64,000 nt of DNA, from positions 2,914,001 to 2,978,000 of the forward strand of contig NZ_CP192056.1 in NCBI RefSeq assembly GCF_050942215.1. The letters run 5' to 3'. Shown here one piece after another: positions 1-8,179 of this stretch. This stretch comes from Sphaerimonospora sp050942215 (GTDB lineage: Bacteria; Actinomycetota; Actinomycetes; Streptosporangiales; Streptosporangiaceae). A program made the translations under genes and the position numbers. A model generated the notes under the pieces. That model was not told the origin of the DNA, made no database searches, and saw nothing but the letters and a program-made list of their open reading frames with translations. The first letter of the stretch is position 1. Every line of letters begins with the position of its first letter.

Positions 1-1
1 C

Positions 2-1153
2 GAACCGCTCACCCTGCTCGCCGCGCTGGCGGCGGTCACCGAGCGCATCGGGCTGATCGCCACGGTCTCCACGACGTACAACGAGCCGTTCCACGTGGCG
101 AGGAAGTTCGCCTCGCTGGACCATATCAGCGGGGGCCGGGCCGGCTGGAACATCGTCACCTCGGCCGGTGAGGCCGAGGCGCACAACTTCGGCATCGAGC
201 GCCCGGCGCACCGCGACCGCTATCGGCGGGCCGACGAGTTCCTGGAGGTGGTCACCAAGCTCTGGGACAGCTGGGAGGACGACGCCGTGATCGGCGACCG
301 CCGGGCCGGCGTCTACGCCGACACCGCCAAGATCCACCCGATCGAGCACGCGGGCGCCCACTTCGCGGTGCACGGCCCGCTGAACACCTCACGCCCCCCG
401 CAGGGCCACCCGCTGCTCGTGCAGGCCGGCTCCTCCGAGGACGGCACGGAGTTCGCCGCCCGCCACGCCGAGGCGGTGTTCACCGCGCAGCAGACCCTGG
501 AGGAGGCCCGGCGGTTCTACGCCGACATCAAGGGGCGTCTCGCGCGTTACGGCAGGTTCCCCGAGGAACTGCTCGTCCTGCCCGGCATCTCACCGATCAT
601 CGGATCCACGGAATGCGAGGCGCTGCGGCTGGAAAAGGAGCTGGAGGATCTGATCGTCCCCGCCTACGGCCTCGCCCAGCTCTCCCAGATGACCGGGATC
701 CGGCTCACCGAGGACCAGCTGGACGACCCGCTGCCCGACATTCCGGTGGAGACCGAGGGGGCGCAGAGCCGCCGCAGGCTCGTCATCGAGCTCGCCCGCC
801 GGGAGCGCCTGACCGTACGGCAGTTGCTCACGCGGCTGGCCGGCGGCCGCGGCCACCGCGTGGTGGCCGGCACACCCGAGCAGATCGCCGACCAACTGCA
901 GGAGTGGTTCGAGGGCGGCGGGGCCGACGGCTTCAACGTCATGCCGCCGCTGCTGCCCAGCGGCCTGGCGGACTTCGTGGACCATGTCGTACCGGAACTG
1001 CAGATCAGGGGACTGTTCCGCATCGACTACGAGGGCCGCACGCTGCGCGACAACTACGGCCTGGCCCGCCCGGCCTCCCGCTACGCCGCTTCCGGCTCTC
1101 CGCGGTCGGGAGAGCGGGACGGCGGGCCACTCGACCTGGCGGGGGCGGCGTGA
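2..1153 (+). CDS. NtaA/SnaA/DszA-family FMN-dependent monooxygenase, 5' end outside window
   Basis: Flavin-dependent oxygenase of the bacterial luciferase-like group that uses reduced FMN from a partner reductase to oxidise small organic substrates (nitrilotriacetate, dibenzothiophene sulfone or alkyl-sulfur type compounds; the exact substrate is unknown). The open frame runs to the window edge, so the N-terminus is missing; 383 residues are visible. The stretch LLAALAAVTERIGL followed by TVSTTYNEPFHVARKFASLD and the block GRAGWNIVTS are typical of NtaA-type enzymes. The C-terminal part has the usual GTPEQIADQLQEWFEGGGAD block. Its stop overlaps the next start by one base (TGATG), so the oxygenase and the two following reductases form one operon. 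High confidence in family, low in substrate. Confidence 0.9.
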   Translation, partial: EPLTLLAALAAVTERIGLIATVSTTYNEPFHVARKFASLDHISGGRAGWNIVTSAGEAEAHNFGIERPAHRDRYRRADEFLEVVTKLWDSWEDDAVIGDRRAGVYADTAKIHPIEHAGAHFAVHGPLNTSRPPQGHPLLVQAGSSEDGTEFAARHAEAVFTAQQTLEEARRFYADIKGRLARYGRFPEELLVLPGISPIIGSTECEALRLEKELEDLIVPAYGLAQLSQMTGIRLTEDQLDDPLPDIPVETEGAQSRRRLVIELARRERLTVRQLLTRLAGGRGHRVVAGTPEQIADQLQEWFEGGGADGFNVMPPLLPSGLADFVDHVVPELQIRGLFRIDYEGRTLRDNYGLARPASRYAASGSPRSGERDGGPLDLAGAA

Positions 1154-1695
1154 TGGGCGGATTCGTGACGCTGGTCGGCAATCCCCGGGCGGGCTCCAGA
1201 ACGCGGTCGGCCGCGATCGAGGCGGCACGCCACGTCGCCGGGCTCAGCGGCCTCGACGCCTCCGGAGAGATCATCGACCTCGCGGCGTTCGGGCCGCACC
1301 TGCTCTCGCCCGTCCCCTCCGCCGTCGTGGAGGCCGCCCTGGACCTGGCGGCCGGCGCGTCGGTGCTGCTCGTCGCCAGTCCGACGTACAAGGCGAGCTA
1401 TCCCGGGCTGCTCAAGGCGTTCCTGGACCGGCTCCCCCCGAACGCGCTGGCCGGGACCGTGGCGCTGCCGCTGATGGTGATGGGGGACCCGCGGCACGCC
1501 CTCGCCGTCGAGGTGCACCTACGGCCCGTGCTCGTCGAGCTCGGCGCAGCCGTACCGACCCCCGGGCTGGCGTTGCAAGAGAGCGAGCTGCCGAGCGGGC
1601 TGCCGGACGAGCCGCCGACGGGCGCGCTCACCCGCTGGGCCGCCCTGGTCGCGCCCCAGGTGACCACCGCGCTGGGACGGGCGGTGCCGGCATGA
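1153..1695 (+). CDS. NADPH-dependent FMN reductase (SsuE/MsuE type)
   Basis: Flavodoxin-like reductase of 180 residues that probably supplies FMNH2 to the oxygenase just upstream. The N-terminus VTLVGNPRAGSRTR is the FMN phosphate-binding loop of this family, and SPTYKASYPGLLKAFLDRL is the conserved flavin-contacting block. The start ATG at 1153 was chosen because it overlaps the upstream TGA; longer upstream frames are antisense-like extensions of the neighbouring gene. The end overlaps the next gene by ATGA, so translation is coupled. Having two different reductase types in one operon is a little redundant; one could serve a second oxygenase upstream of the window. Confidence 0.88.
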   Translation: MGGFVTLVGNPRAGSRTRSAAIEAARHVAGLSGLDASGEIIDLAAFGPHLLSPVPSAVVEAALDLAAGASVLLVASPTYKASYPGLLKAFLDRLPPNALAGTVALPLMVMGDPRHALAVEVHLRPVLVELGAAVPTPGLALQESELPSGLPDEPPTGALTRWAALVAPQVTTALGRAVPA

Positions 1696-2318
1696 CCGAG
1701 ATCCTTCCTGATCGTGCCTTTTCACCCCGGGGCGTCCCAGATGGTGTCGGCCCTGATCGTGTCGGCCCGGCTCGGTACCACCGGGATCGGTGGATTCCGG
1801 ACGCCGCGGTCCTCGACCGAGGCGTCCTCGACCGCGCCGTCGACCCGGCGGGCTTCCGTGGCGCCCTCGCCGAACACGCGGCGGGCGTGGTGATCGTCAC
1901 CGCGCAGGTGGCCGGTGTGCCCTTCGGGCTGACCGCCACCTCGTTCTCCTCGGTCAGCCTGGAGCCGCCGCTGGTCTGCTTCTTCGTCGGCCGGGCCTCC
2001 AGCACCTGGGCCGGGCTGCGGCGCGCCGACCAGTTCGCGGTCCACGTCCTGACCGGCGACCAGGCCGAGCTCGCCGCGAGGTTCGCGCGCAAGGGGATCG
2101 ACCGCTTCGCCGAGCCGACCCGCTGGCGACGGGGGCCGCTCGGCACGCCGCTGCTCGCTGACGTGGCGGCACACCTGGTCTGCGTGCCGTACGGCACGGC
2201 CGGTATGGGAGACCACGTCCTTGTCGTCGGCCTGGTCACCGACGTGGACGTGCGCCAGGCGGCCCGCCCGCTGCTCTACCATCGGGGCCGCTTCGGGGAG
2301 TTCAGCCCCGGTCTCTGA
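1692..2318 (+). CDS. Flavin reductase-like, FMN-binding split-barrel protein (NtaB/HpaC family)
   Basis: A 208-residue member of the flavin reductase split-barrel family, the usual reductase partner of two-component monooxygenases. After about 45 residues of poorly conserved N-terminus come FRGALAEHAAGVVIVTA, the FMN-binding block GLTATSFSSVSLEPPLVCFF, and the C-terminal LLYHRGRFGEF. It starts at ATG 1692, sharing ATGA with the previous stop. It ends the operon; a long 10-bp inverted repeat follows in the convergent gap. The N-terminal extension repeats GVPDGVGPDRVGP-like text and may be disordered. Confidence 0.88.
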   Translation: MTEILPDRAFSPRGVPDGVGPDRVGPARYHRDRWIPDAAVLDRGVLDRAVDPAGFRGALAEHAAGVVIVTAQVAGVPFGLTATSFSSVSLEPPLVCFFVGRASSTWAGLRRADQFAVHVLTGDQAELAARFARKGIDRFAEPTRWRRGPLGTPLLADVAAHLVCVPYGTAGMGDHVLVVGLVTDVDVRQAARPLLYHRGRFGEFSPGL

Positions 2319-2329
2319 CCGTGGGTGAC

Positions 2330-2386
2330 GGGCGCCGAGCGGACACCTGCACCGGGGGGTCATCTGCTCCGGGGGCCTCGGCGCCC
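2330..2386. terminator. Possible bidirectional terminator between convergent genes
   Basis: GGGCGCCGAG at 2330-2339 is perfectly matched by CTCGGCGCCC at 2377-2386. The loop is long (37 nt) and there is no T tract, so this is only a plausible rho-independent or processing hairpin between the flavin reductase gene and the convergent ArsR gene. Confidence 0.35.
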
Positions 2387-2398
2387 GGCTCCCGCCCC

Positions 2399-2746
2399 TC
2401 AGCTCGCTGCGGCGGGGGTGAGCGGCGTGAACAGCGTGCCCAGGCGGGCGATGGCGGTGGGCACGATCCGGTAGTAGACCCACGTGCCGCGCCGTTCGCT
2501 CTCGATCAGCCCGGCGGTGCGCAGCACCTTCAGGTGATGGGAGATGGTGGGCGCGGTCAGGTCGAAGGCGTCGGTGAGGTCGCACACGCATGCCTCGCCG
2601 CCGGGGTGTGAGCCGATCATCGACAGCAGGCGCAGCCGTACTGGATCGGCGGCGGCCTTGAGCAGCACGGCCAACTCGGCCGCGTCGTCCGGTGACAGCG
2701 GCTCACGCGTGATCGGCGCGCAGCAACGGCCGGTGACGGCGGTCAT
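2399..2746 (-). CDS. ArsR/SmtB-family metalloregulator
   Basis: A 115-residue winged-helix repressor. It has an N-terminal Cys-Cys pair (GRCCAPI), the alpha-3 motif ACVCDL typical of ArsR-type thiol metal or arsenite sites, the recognition helix TAPTISHHLKVLRTAGL and the wing RRGTWVYYRI. The ATG at 2746 was chosen because AGGGGG lies 7 nt upstream and homology starts there; the upstream in-frame extension is non-conserved. It is divergent from the prenyl synthase-encapsulin operon. An inverted repeat in its leader (2762-2777) is a natural operator. No arsenite pump or metal exporter is next to it, so its target may be itself or the divergent operon. Confidence 0.9.
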   Translation of the reverse strand: MTAVTGRCCAPITREPLSPDDAAELAVLLKAAADPVRLRLLSMIGSHPGGEACVCDLTDAFDLTAPTISHHLKVLRTAGLIESERRGTWVYYRIVPTAIARLGTLFTPLTPAAAS

Positions 2747-2761
2747 GACCGAACCCCCTGA

Positions 2762-2777
2762 TTGGAAGCTTGTCCAA
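2762..2777. promoter_or_regulatory. Candidate ArsR operator
   Basis: TTGGA and TCCAA arms separated by 6 nt lie 15 nt upstream of the ArsR start, between the likely promoter and its SD site. The position suits autoregulation and possibly control of the divergent operon beginning at 2990. No footprint is implied; this is a pattern-based call. Confidence 0.45.
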
Positions 2778-2967
2778 AATGATAGGCGACGGCGCCGGCC
2801 GGGGTGGCGGTCAGCGCCTCCGGTTCCCCCGCCCGGCACCGCTGACCTGCCCTTTCGCCCGTCGATCCGGCATCGGGCGATCTCGCTGCGTGGACCGTTC
2901 CCAAGTTCTTTCCGATCAACTCTTTCACTGTCCGTGACCGGATGATAGCTTTCCGTTGGCATCGGGG

Positions 2968-2983
2968 CTTCCTTGAGGAAGGA
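2968..2983 (+). promoter_or_regulatory. SD-overlapping hairpin before prenyl synthase
   Basis: CTTCC (2968-2972), loop TTGA, GGAAG (2977-2981): a compact 5-bp hairpin whose 3' arm is the Shine-Dalgarno site (AGGAAGGA, 2976-2983) of the gene starting at 2990. Folding would hide the ribosome site, so translation may be gated. The stem is short, so the effect is uncertain. Confidence 0.35.
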
Positions 2984-2989
2984 CTGACG

Positions 2990-4321
2990 ATGACGGTGGA
3001 AACCGGTCAGGCGTCGATCGGGCAGGCGGCCGAGGAAGGGGCAGGGGAGGCGGCACGAACCAAGGCATCGACCAGGGAATCGGCCAAGGCTTCGACAGAA
3101 GCGTTAACCGATGCTTCGACCAGGGCATCGACCAGGGCATCGACCGGGGTGTCGACCGACGCGCCGGCCGGGGGAGCGGCGGAGGCGGGCACGACGGCGG
3201 GCGGCGAGCCGGGGGAGGAGACACCGGCCGAGGCGGCGGAGCGGATAAGGGCGCTGATCGACCGGCGGCTCGCCCGGTTCCTCGACGAGCATGCGGCTCC
3301 GATCGCCGACCCCGACGTGTCGACGGCCTACGGTTTCCTGCGCGACTTCATTCTCGGCGGCGGCAAGCGGGTCCGCCCCCTGCTGTGTTACTGGGGCTGG
3401 CGGGGAGCGGGCGGCGACGGCGCCGGCGATCAGATCATCTCGGCGGGGGCCGCACTCGAGCTGTGCCACTCCGGCCTGCTCATACACGACGACATCATGG
3501 ACGGCAGCGAGCTGCGCCGGGGCCGGCCCACCATGCACCGTCGTCTCACCGGCCTGCACCGGCACCCGAGCACGCACACGCATTCCGACGAACGGCCCCG
3601 TGAACCGGCCGGCGGGCCGGCGGCCGGCTCCTTCGGACTGGCGGCGGCCATTCTGCTGGGCACGCTCACGCTCGCCTGGTCCGACGAACTGCTGTCCGGC
3701 AGCGGGGCCGAGCCGTCCAGGCTGCGGACCGCCCGCGGCCTGTTCGACCGGCTGCGTACCGAGGTGATCGCCGGCCAGTACCTGGACATCCTCGCCCAGG
3801 CCCGCGGGCCGGCCACGGTGGAGGAGGCGCTCACCGTGGTCCGGTACAAGACGGCCAAATACACCGTGGAGCGTCCCCTGCAGATCGGCGGCGCACTGGC
3901 CGGGGCGGAGCCGTCGTTGCTCGGCCTCTACTCCAGGTTCGGCCTGCCGCTGGGCGAGGCCTTCCAGCTCCGCGACGACGTGCTCGGCATGTTCGGCGAC
4001 CCGGCCGAGACCGGCAAACCGGTGCTCGACGACCTCAGAGAGGGCAAGCACACGATCCTCATGGCCTACGCCCGCAGGCATGCCTCGGAGAGCGAGGCGC
4101 GCCACCTGGCGGCCTGGCACGGCAACCCGGAGCTGACCGGGGAACGCGCCGCCGAGCTACGGCAAATCGTGGTCGGCACCGGAGCACTGGCCCGGGTCGA
4201 GGCGATGATCGACGAGCGTGTCGGCGAGGCGCTGCGCGTGCTCGGCGACGCACCGGTCGATCCGTACGTCAAGGAGGGGCTGGCCGGTCTGGCCGGCAGC
4301 CTCGTCGACCGCGTCCGGTGA
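2990..4321 (+). CDS. Polyprenyl diphosphate synthase with long disordered N-terminal extension
   Basis: Trans-isoprenyl diphosphate synthase of 443 residues that condenses isopentenyl diphosphate with an allylic primer (FPP/GGPP class; chain length not certain). Visible motifs: GGGKRVRP (about 123-130), first Asp-rich motif DDIMD (167-171), KTAKYT, and second Asp-rich motif RDDVLG (Asp about 329). The first 80 or so residues are unusual: Ala/Ser/Thr-rich with RAST-like repeats (about 25-57) and no fold, unlike normal family members. The start ATG 2990 has SD AGGAAGGA; an upstream ATG at 2942 is less likely. Leu39 is a TTA codon, a hallmark of bldA-dependent developmental genes. First gene of the encapsulin-geosmin operon; the extension is a candidate shell-loading tag. 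Confidence 0.9.
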   Translation: MTVETGQASIGQAAEEGAGEAARTKASTRESAKASTEALTDASTRASTRASTGVSTDAPAGGAAEAGTTAGGEPGEETPAEAAERIRALIDRRLARFLDEHAAPIADPDVSTAYGFLRDFILGGGKRVRPLLCYWGWRGAGGDGAGDQIISAGAALELCHSGLLIHDDIMDGSELRRGRPTMHRRLTGLHRHPSTHTHSDERPREPAGGPAAGSFGLAAAILLGTLTLAWSDELLSGSGAEPSRLRTARGLFDRLRTEVIAGQYLDILAQARGPATVEEALTVVRYKTAKYTVERPLQIGGALAGAEPSLLGLYSRFGLPLGEAFQLRDDVLGMFGDPAETGKPVLDDLREGKHTILMAYARRHASESEARHLAAWHGNPELTGERAAELRQIVVGTGALARVEAMIDERVGEALRVLGDAPVDPYVKEGLAGLAGSLVDRVR

Positions 4322-4451
4322 CCGTTCACCACATGCCGGTTCACCACATGCCGGATTCCCGGGTGTCCACCGGGATCCCCATGAATTCCCCCCGTGTACC
4401 CCCTCGTGTATCCGTACGGCACGTCAACGCAGAGGACAGGTGGTTCAGGTC

Positions 4452-5843
4452 ATGACGGAGACGACAACCTCGAACGGGCAGCCGCAGCTGAGCCTCGGCA
4501 CCGCCACCGCGCGGAACCTGGCGACGACGACCAAGTCGGTGCCGCAGATGCAGGAGATCACCTCGCGGCATCTGCTGCGTGTGCTCCCCTGGGTGCAGGT
4601 GGCGGGCGGCACCTACCGGGTCAACCGGCGGCTCAGCTACGCGCTCGGGGACGGGCGGATCACGTTCGTCTCCACCGGGGCCGACATCGGCGTCATCCCC
4701 GCCGAGCTGTGCGAGCTGCCGGCGCTGCGGGAGTTCGACGACATGGACACGCTGGAGGCCCTCGCCGCGAGGTTCGGCCAGCGGGAGTTCGAGCCGGGCG
4801 ATGTGCTGGCCACGGCGGGCATGCCGGCGGACCGGCTGATCCTGATCGCGCACGGCAAGGTCGACAAGATCGAGCCCGGTCCGTACGGCACGGACGTCGT
4901 GACCGAGGTCCTGGCCGGCGGCGATCACATCGGCGGCCGGATGCTGACCGAGGAGACACCCGACTGGGACTTCACGGTGCGGGCCGCCACCGCCTGCACC
5001 GTGCTGGTCCTCTCCCACGGGGACTTCCAGGACGTCCTCGCGCAGTCGGACGAGCTGCGGGCGTACCTGGAGGACCGGCAGCGGGGCGGGGACCACGCGG
5101 TCAACGCCCACGGCGAGGCGGCGATCGAGCTGGCGGCCGGGCATGAGGGGGAGGTGACGCTGCCGGGGACGTTCGTGGACTACGAGCAGTCCCCCCGGGA
5201 GTACGAGCTGAGCGTGGCGCAGACGGTGCTGCGGGTGCACACGCGGGTGGCGGACCTCTACAACGAGCCGATGAACCAGACCGAGCAGCAGCTGCGGCTG
5301 ACGATCGAGGCGCTGCGTGAGCGGCAGGAGCACGAGCTGGTCAACAACCGCGGATTCGGCCTGCTGCACAACGCCGACCTCGGCCAGCGAATCCACACCC
5401 GCTCCGGTCCGCCCACGCCCGACGACATGGACACGCTGCTCGCCAAAGTGTGGAAGGAGCCGAGCCACATCCTGGCGCACCCGAAGGCGATCGCCGCCTT
5501 CGCCCGCGAGTGCAACAGCCGGGGCCTGTACCCGCAGACCATCGACTACCACGGAAACCGGGTGCCGGCCTGGCGCGGCGTGCCGATCCTGCCCTGCAAC
5601 AAGATCCCGGTGAGCGACCGCGGGCTGAGTTCGATCATGGCGATGCGGACCGGCGAGGCGAACCAGGGCGTCATCGGCCTGCACCGCACCGGACTGCCGG
5701 ACGAATACCAGCCCGGGGTGTCCGTCCGGTTCATGGGCATCGACGACAAGGCGATCATCTCGTACCTGGTGACGATCTACTACTCGGCCGCCGTGCTGGT
5801 GCCGGACGCCCTCGGCCTGCTGGAGAGCGTCGAGATCGGCTAG
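4452..5843 (+). CDS. Family 2B encapsulin shell protein with cyclic-nucleotide-binding-like domain
   Basis: A 463-residue HK97-fold shell protein of the EshA-like family 2B encapsulins. N-arm and early E-loop (1-60) include EITSRHLLRVLPWV. A Crp-type cNMP-binding-like domain occupies about 88-212 (FEPGDVLATAG, GGDHIGGRML, FTVRAAT). The phosphate-binding cassette is degenerate, so ligand binding is doubtful. The capsid core resumes at GEAAIELAAGHEGE (221) and ends with a domain containing LPCNKIPV and ISYLVTIYYSAAVLVPDALG. It lies between the prenyl synthase and geosmin synthase genes, as expected for a shell and its cargo. Start ATG 4452 has a weak SD. A second shell gene lies at 8180. Family 2B shells are known to enclose terpene enzymes such as 2-methylisoborneol synthase. 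Confidence 0.92.
   Translation: MTETTTSNGQPQLSLGTATARNLATTTKSVPQMQEITSRHLLRVLPWVQVAGGTYRVNRRLSYALGDGRITFVSTGADIGVIPAELCELPALREFDDMDTLEALAARFGQREFEPGDVLATAGMPADRLILIAHGKVDKIEPGPYGTDVVTEVLAGGDHIGGRMLTEETPDWDFTVRAATACTVLVLSHGDFQDVLAQSDELRAYLEDRQRGGDHAVNAHGEAAIELAAGHEGEVTLPGTFVDYEQSPREYELSVAQTVLRVHTRVADLYNEPMNQTEQQLRLTIEALRERQEHELVNNRGFGLLHNADLGQRIHTRSGPPTPDDMDTLLAKVWKEPSHILAHPKAIAAFARECNSRGLYPQTIDYHGNRVPAWRGVPILPCNKIPVSDRGLSSIMAMRTGEANQGVIGLHRTGLPDEYQPGVSVRFMGIDDKAIISYLVTIYYSAAVLVPDALGLLESVEIG
5112..5378 (+). repeat. Long direct repeat, copy 1 (in first encapsulin gene)
   Basis: This 267-bp segment of the first shell gene aligns without gaps to 8408-8674 in the second shell gene, with about 14 differences counted by eye (about 95% identity) and a perfectly identical last stretch of some 80 bp. 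The flanking parts of the two genes are clearly more diverged, which suggests recent gene conversion. The two copies flank the geosmin synthase gene in direct orientation. Confidence 0.8.
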
Positions 5844-5881
5844 AGGGGACCGGGACGCGAGGACGAGCCGAGAGACGGAAC

Positions 5882-8176
5882 ATGCGACCCTTCGAACTAC
5901 CCGACTTCTACGTGCCGCATCCGGCCAGGATCAACCCCCACCTGGAGGGCGCGCGCACCCACACGAGGGCCTGGGCGCGGGACATGGGCATGCTCGACCC
6001 CGGTCTGGGCGTCTGGGACGAGCGGCTCCTCGACGCCATGGACTACGGCCTGATGTGCGCCTACACCCACCCCGACGCCTCGGCGCCCGAGCTGGACCTC
6101 GTCACCGACTGGTACGTCTGGGTGTTCTTCTTCGACGACCACTTCCTGGAGACGTTCAAACGCGGCCGCGACATGGCGGGCGCCAAGGAGTATCTGGGCC
6201 GGCTCCCGTCCTTCATGCCCGTGCGGGACGGGGATACGGCCACCCCGCCGGAACCGGACAATCCCGTCGAACGGGGTCTCGCCGACCTGTGGGCCCGCAC
6301 CGTGCCCGGCATGTCGGCGGACTGGCGGGTCAGGTTCGCCGAGAGCACCGCCAACCTGCTGAACGAGTCCCTGTGGGAGCTGGCGAACATCGACGCGGGG
6401 CGGGTCGCCAATCCCATGGAGTACATCGAGATGCGGCGGCGGGTCGGCGGCGCCCCCTGGTCGGCGAACCTCGTGGAGCACGCGGCCGGCGCCGAGATCC
6501 CCGCGCGCGTCGCCGGGGCGCGGCCGCTGCTGGTGCTCAGGGACGCCTTCTCCGACGCGGTCCACCTGCGCAACGACCTGTTCTCCTACCAGCGCGAGGT
6601 CGAGGAGGAGGGCGAGCTCAGCAACGGTGTGCTGGTGCTGGAGCGCTTCCTCGGCCTGCCGGCCCAGGAGGCGGCCGACGCCGTCAACGACCTGCTCACC
6701 TCGCGACTGCACCAGTTCGAGAACACCGCCGTCACCGAGCTGCCGCCGCTCTTCGAGGAGCACGGCCTCGACCCGGGAGAGCGCCTGGCCGTGCTCGCGT
6801 ACGTCAAGGGACTGCAGGACTGGCAGTCGGGCGGCCACGAGTGGCACATGCGCTCCAGCCGCTACATGAACGATTCCGCCGGCGGCGCGGCCGGCTCCGG
6901 CTGGGTGCTCGGCGGCCCGACCGGGCTCGGCACCTCATCCGCGCAGGTGCGGCTTGCCGCCGGTCTGCTCGGGCCGGGCGGGGTCAGGAGCTTCTGCCAC
7001 GTGCCGTACGAGCCGGTGGAACCGCTCCCGCACCCCCGGATCTTTCCGGCGGAGATGCGGCTCAATCCGCATCTGGACCGGGCGCGCCGGGAGAGCCTGG
7101 AATGGGCGGGGCAGATGGGGTTCTACGACCCGGTGCCGGAGGTGCCCGGGCCCGGTCTGTGGACGGCGGCCAAGAACGCGGGGTTCGACTTCGCGCTCTG
7201 CGCGGCCGCGATCGACCCGGACGTCTCCGCGGCCGAGCTGACGCTGTCGGCGCAGTGGCTCACCTGGGGCACATACGGAGACGACTACTTCCCCGCCGTC
7301 TTCGGCCCGGTGGGCGGCAGGCCCGGTGACATGGCCGGGGCGAAGGTGTTCCACGAACGGCTGGGGGCGTTCATGCCGCTGGAGCCGGAGGGTGAAGCGC
7401 CGCCGGAGCCGGTCAACCCGGTGGAGCGTGCCCTCGGCGACCTGTGGGCCCGTACGGCGCAGGCCATGCCGGTCGACGGCAGACGGTCGTTCCGTGCGGC
7501 GGTGGAGAGCATGACGGAAAGCTGGCTGTGGGAGCTGGCCAATCACCTGCAGAACCGCATCCCCGATCCGGTCGACTACATGGAGATGCGGCGCAGGACC
7601 TTCGGGAGCGACCTCACCCGGGCGCTCACGCGGCTCTCCCACGGGCTGCGGCTGCCGGAGGAGGTCCATCGGAGCCGCACGTTCCTGGGTCTGGAGAACG
7701 CGGCGGCCGACGTGGCCTGCCTGGTGAACGACATCGTGTCGTACCAGAAGGAGATCCGGTTCGAGGGGGAGCTGCACAACTGCGTCCTCGTCGTACGGAG
7801 CTTCTTCGACTGCGACGTGAACCGTGCCGCCGAGATCGTCGTCGACCTGATGGAGTCGCGGCTGCGGCAGTTCGAGCACCTGGCCGCGGTCGAGCTGCCG
7901 GTGCTGTTCGACGACCACGGCCTCGGCCGGGCGGACCGGGAGGCGCTGGAGGGCTACGTGACGGGCATGCGGACCTGGATGGCCGCCGTCCACCTGTGGC
8001 ACGAGCGGACCCGGCGCTACGACGAGGCGGAGCTGACGTATCCGCCGGGCCGGGGGCCGGCGCTCGACGGCCTGGGCGGACACCGTGCCGGCGGACACGG
8101 ACTGCCGGGCGGCTCATGGGGGCGGGCCCACCCGGCCCACGCGATCGCGGGTGCGATGACAAGGGCGGTGGTGTGA
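5882..8176 (+). CDS. geoA: Bifunctional germacradienol/geosmin synthase
   Basis: A 764-residue tandem class I terpene synthase. The N-terminal half makes germacradienol from farnesyl diphosphate; the C-terminal half cleaves it to geosmin. The N domain carries DDHFLE (85-90) and NDLFSYQRE (231-239) and begins with the usual FELPDFYVPHPARINPHL. The C domain carries DDYFP (about 467-471) and NDIVSYQKE (616-624). All four metal-binding motifs are present, so both halves should be active. The linker (about 325-375) and the last 45 residues (Gly/His/Pro-rich, GGHRAGGHG) look disordered and the protein is somewhat longer than typical. It sits between two encapsulin genes and is the likely cargo. Start ATG 5882 is fixed by homology; the SD is weak. 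Confidence 0.95.
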   Translation: MRPFELPDFYVPHPARINPHLEGARTHTRAWARDMGMLDPGLGVWDERLLDAMDYGLMCAYTHPDASAPELDLVTDWYVWVFFFDDHFLETFKRGRDMAGAKEYLGRLPSFMPVRDGDTATPPEPDNPVERGLADLWARTVPGMSADWRVRFAESTANLLNESLWELANIDAGRVANPMEYIEMRRRVGGAPWSANLVEHAAGAEIPARVAGARPLLVLRDAFSDAVHLRNDLFSYQREVEEEGELSNGVLVLERFLGLPAQEAADAVNDLLTSRLHQFENTAVTELPPLFEEHGLDPGERLAVLAYVKGLQDWQSGGHEWHMRSSRYMNDSAGGAAGSGWVLGGPTGLGTSSAQVRLAAGLLGPGGVRSFCHVPYEPVEPLPHPRIFPAEMRLNPHLDRARRESLEWAGQMGFYDPVPEVPGPGLWTAAKNAGFDFALCAAAIDPDVSAAELTLSAQWLTWGTYGDDYFPAVFGPVGGRPGDMAGAKVFHERLGAFMPLEPEGEAPPEPVNPVERALGDLWARTAQAMPVDGRRSFRAAVESMTESWLWELANHLQNRIPDPVDYMEMRRRTFGSDLTRALTRLSHGLRLPEEVHRSRTFLGLENAAADVACLVNDIVSYQKEIRFEGELHNCVLVVRSFFDCDVNRAAEIVVDLMESRLRQFEHLAAVELPVLFDDHGLGRADREALEGYVTGMRTWMAAVHLWHERTRRYDEAELTYPPGRGPALDGLGGHRAGGHGLPGGSWGRAHPAHAIAGAMTRAVV

Positions 8177-8179
8177 GCG

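Noticed and set aside
2942..2989. Upstream ATG start for the prenyl synthase
   Set aside because: It lacks an SD, while ATG 2990 has AGGAAGGA at the right distance.
5882..8176. Geosmin synthase with an inactive C-terminal half
   Set aside because: Both metal motifs (DDYFP and NDIVSYQKE) are present in the C domain, so loss of function is not supported.
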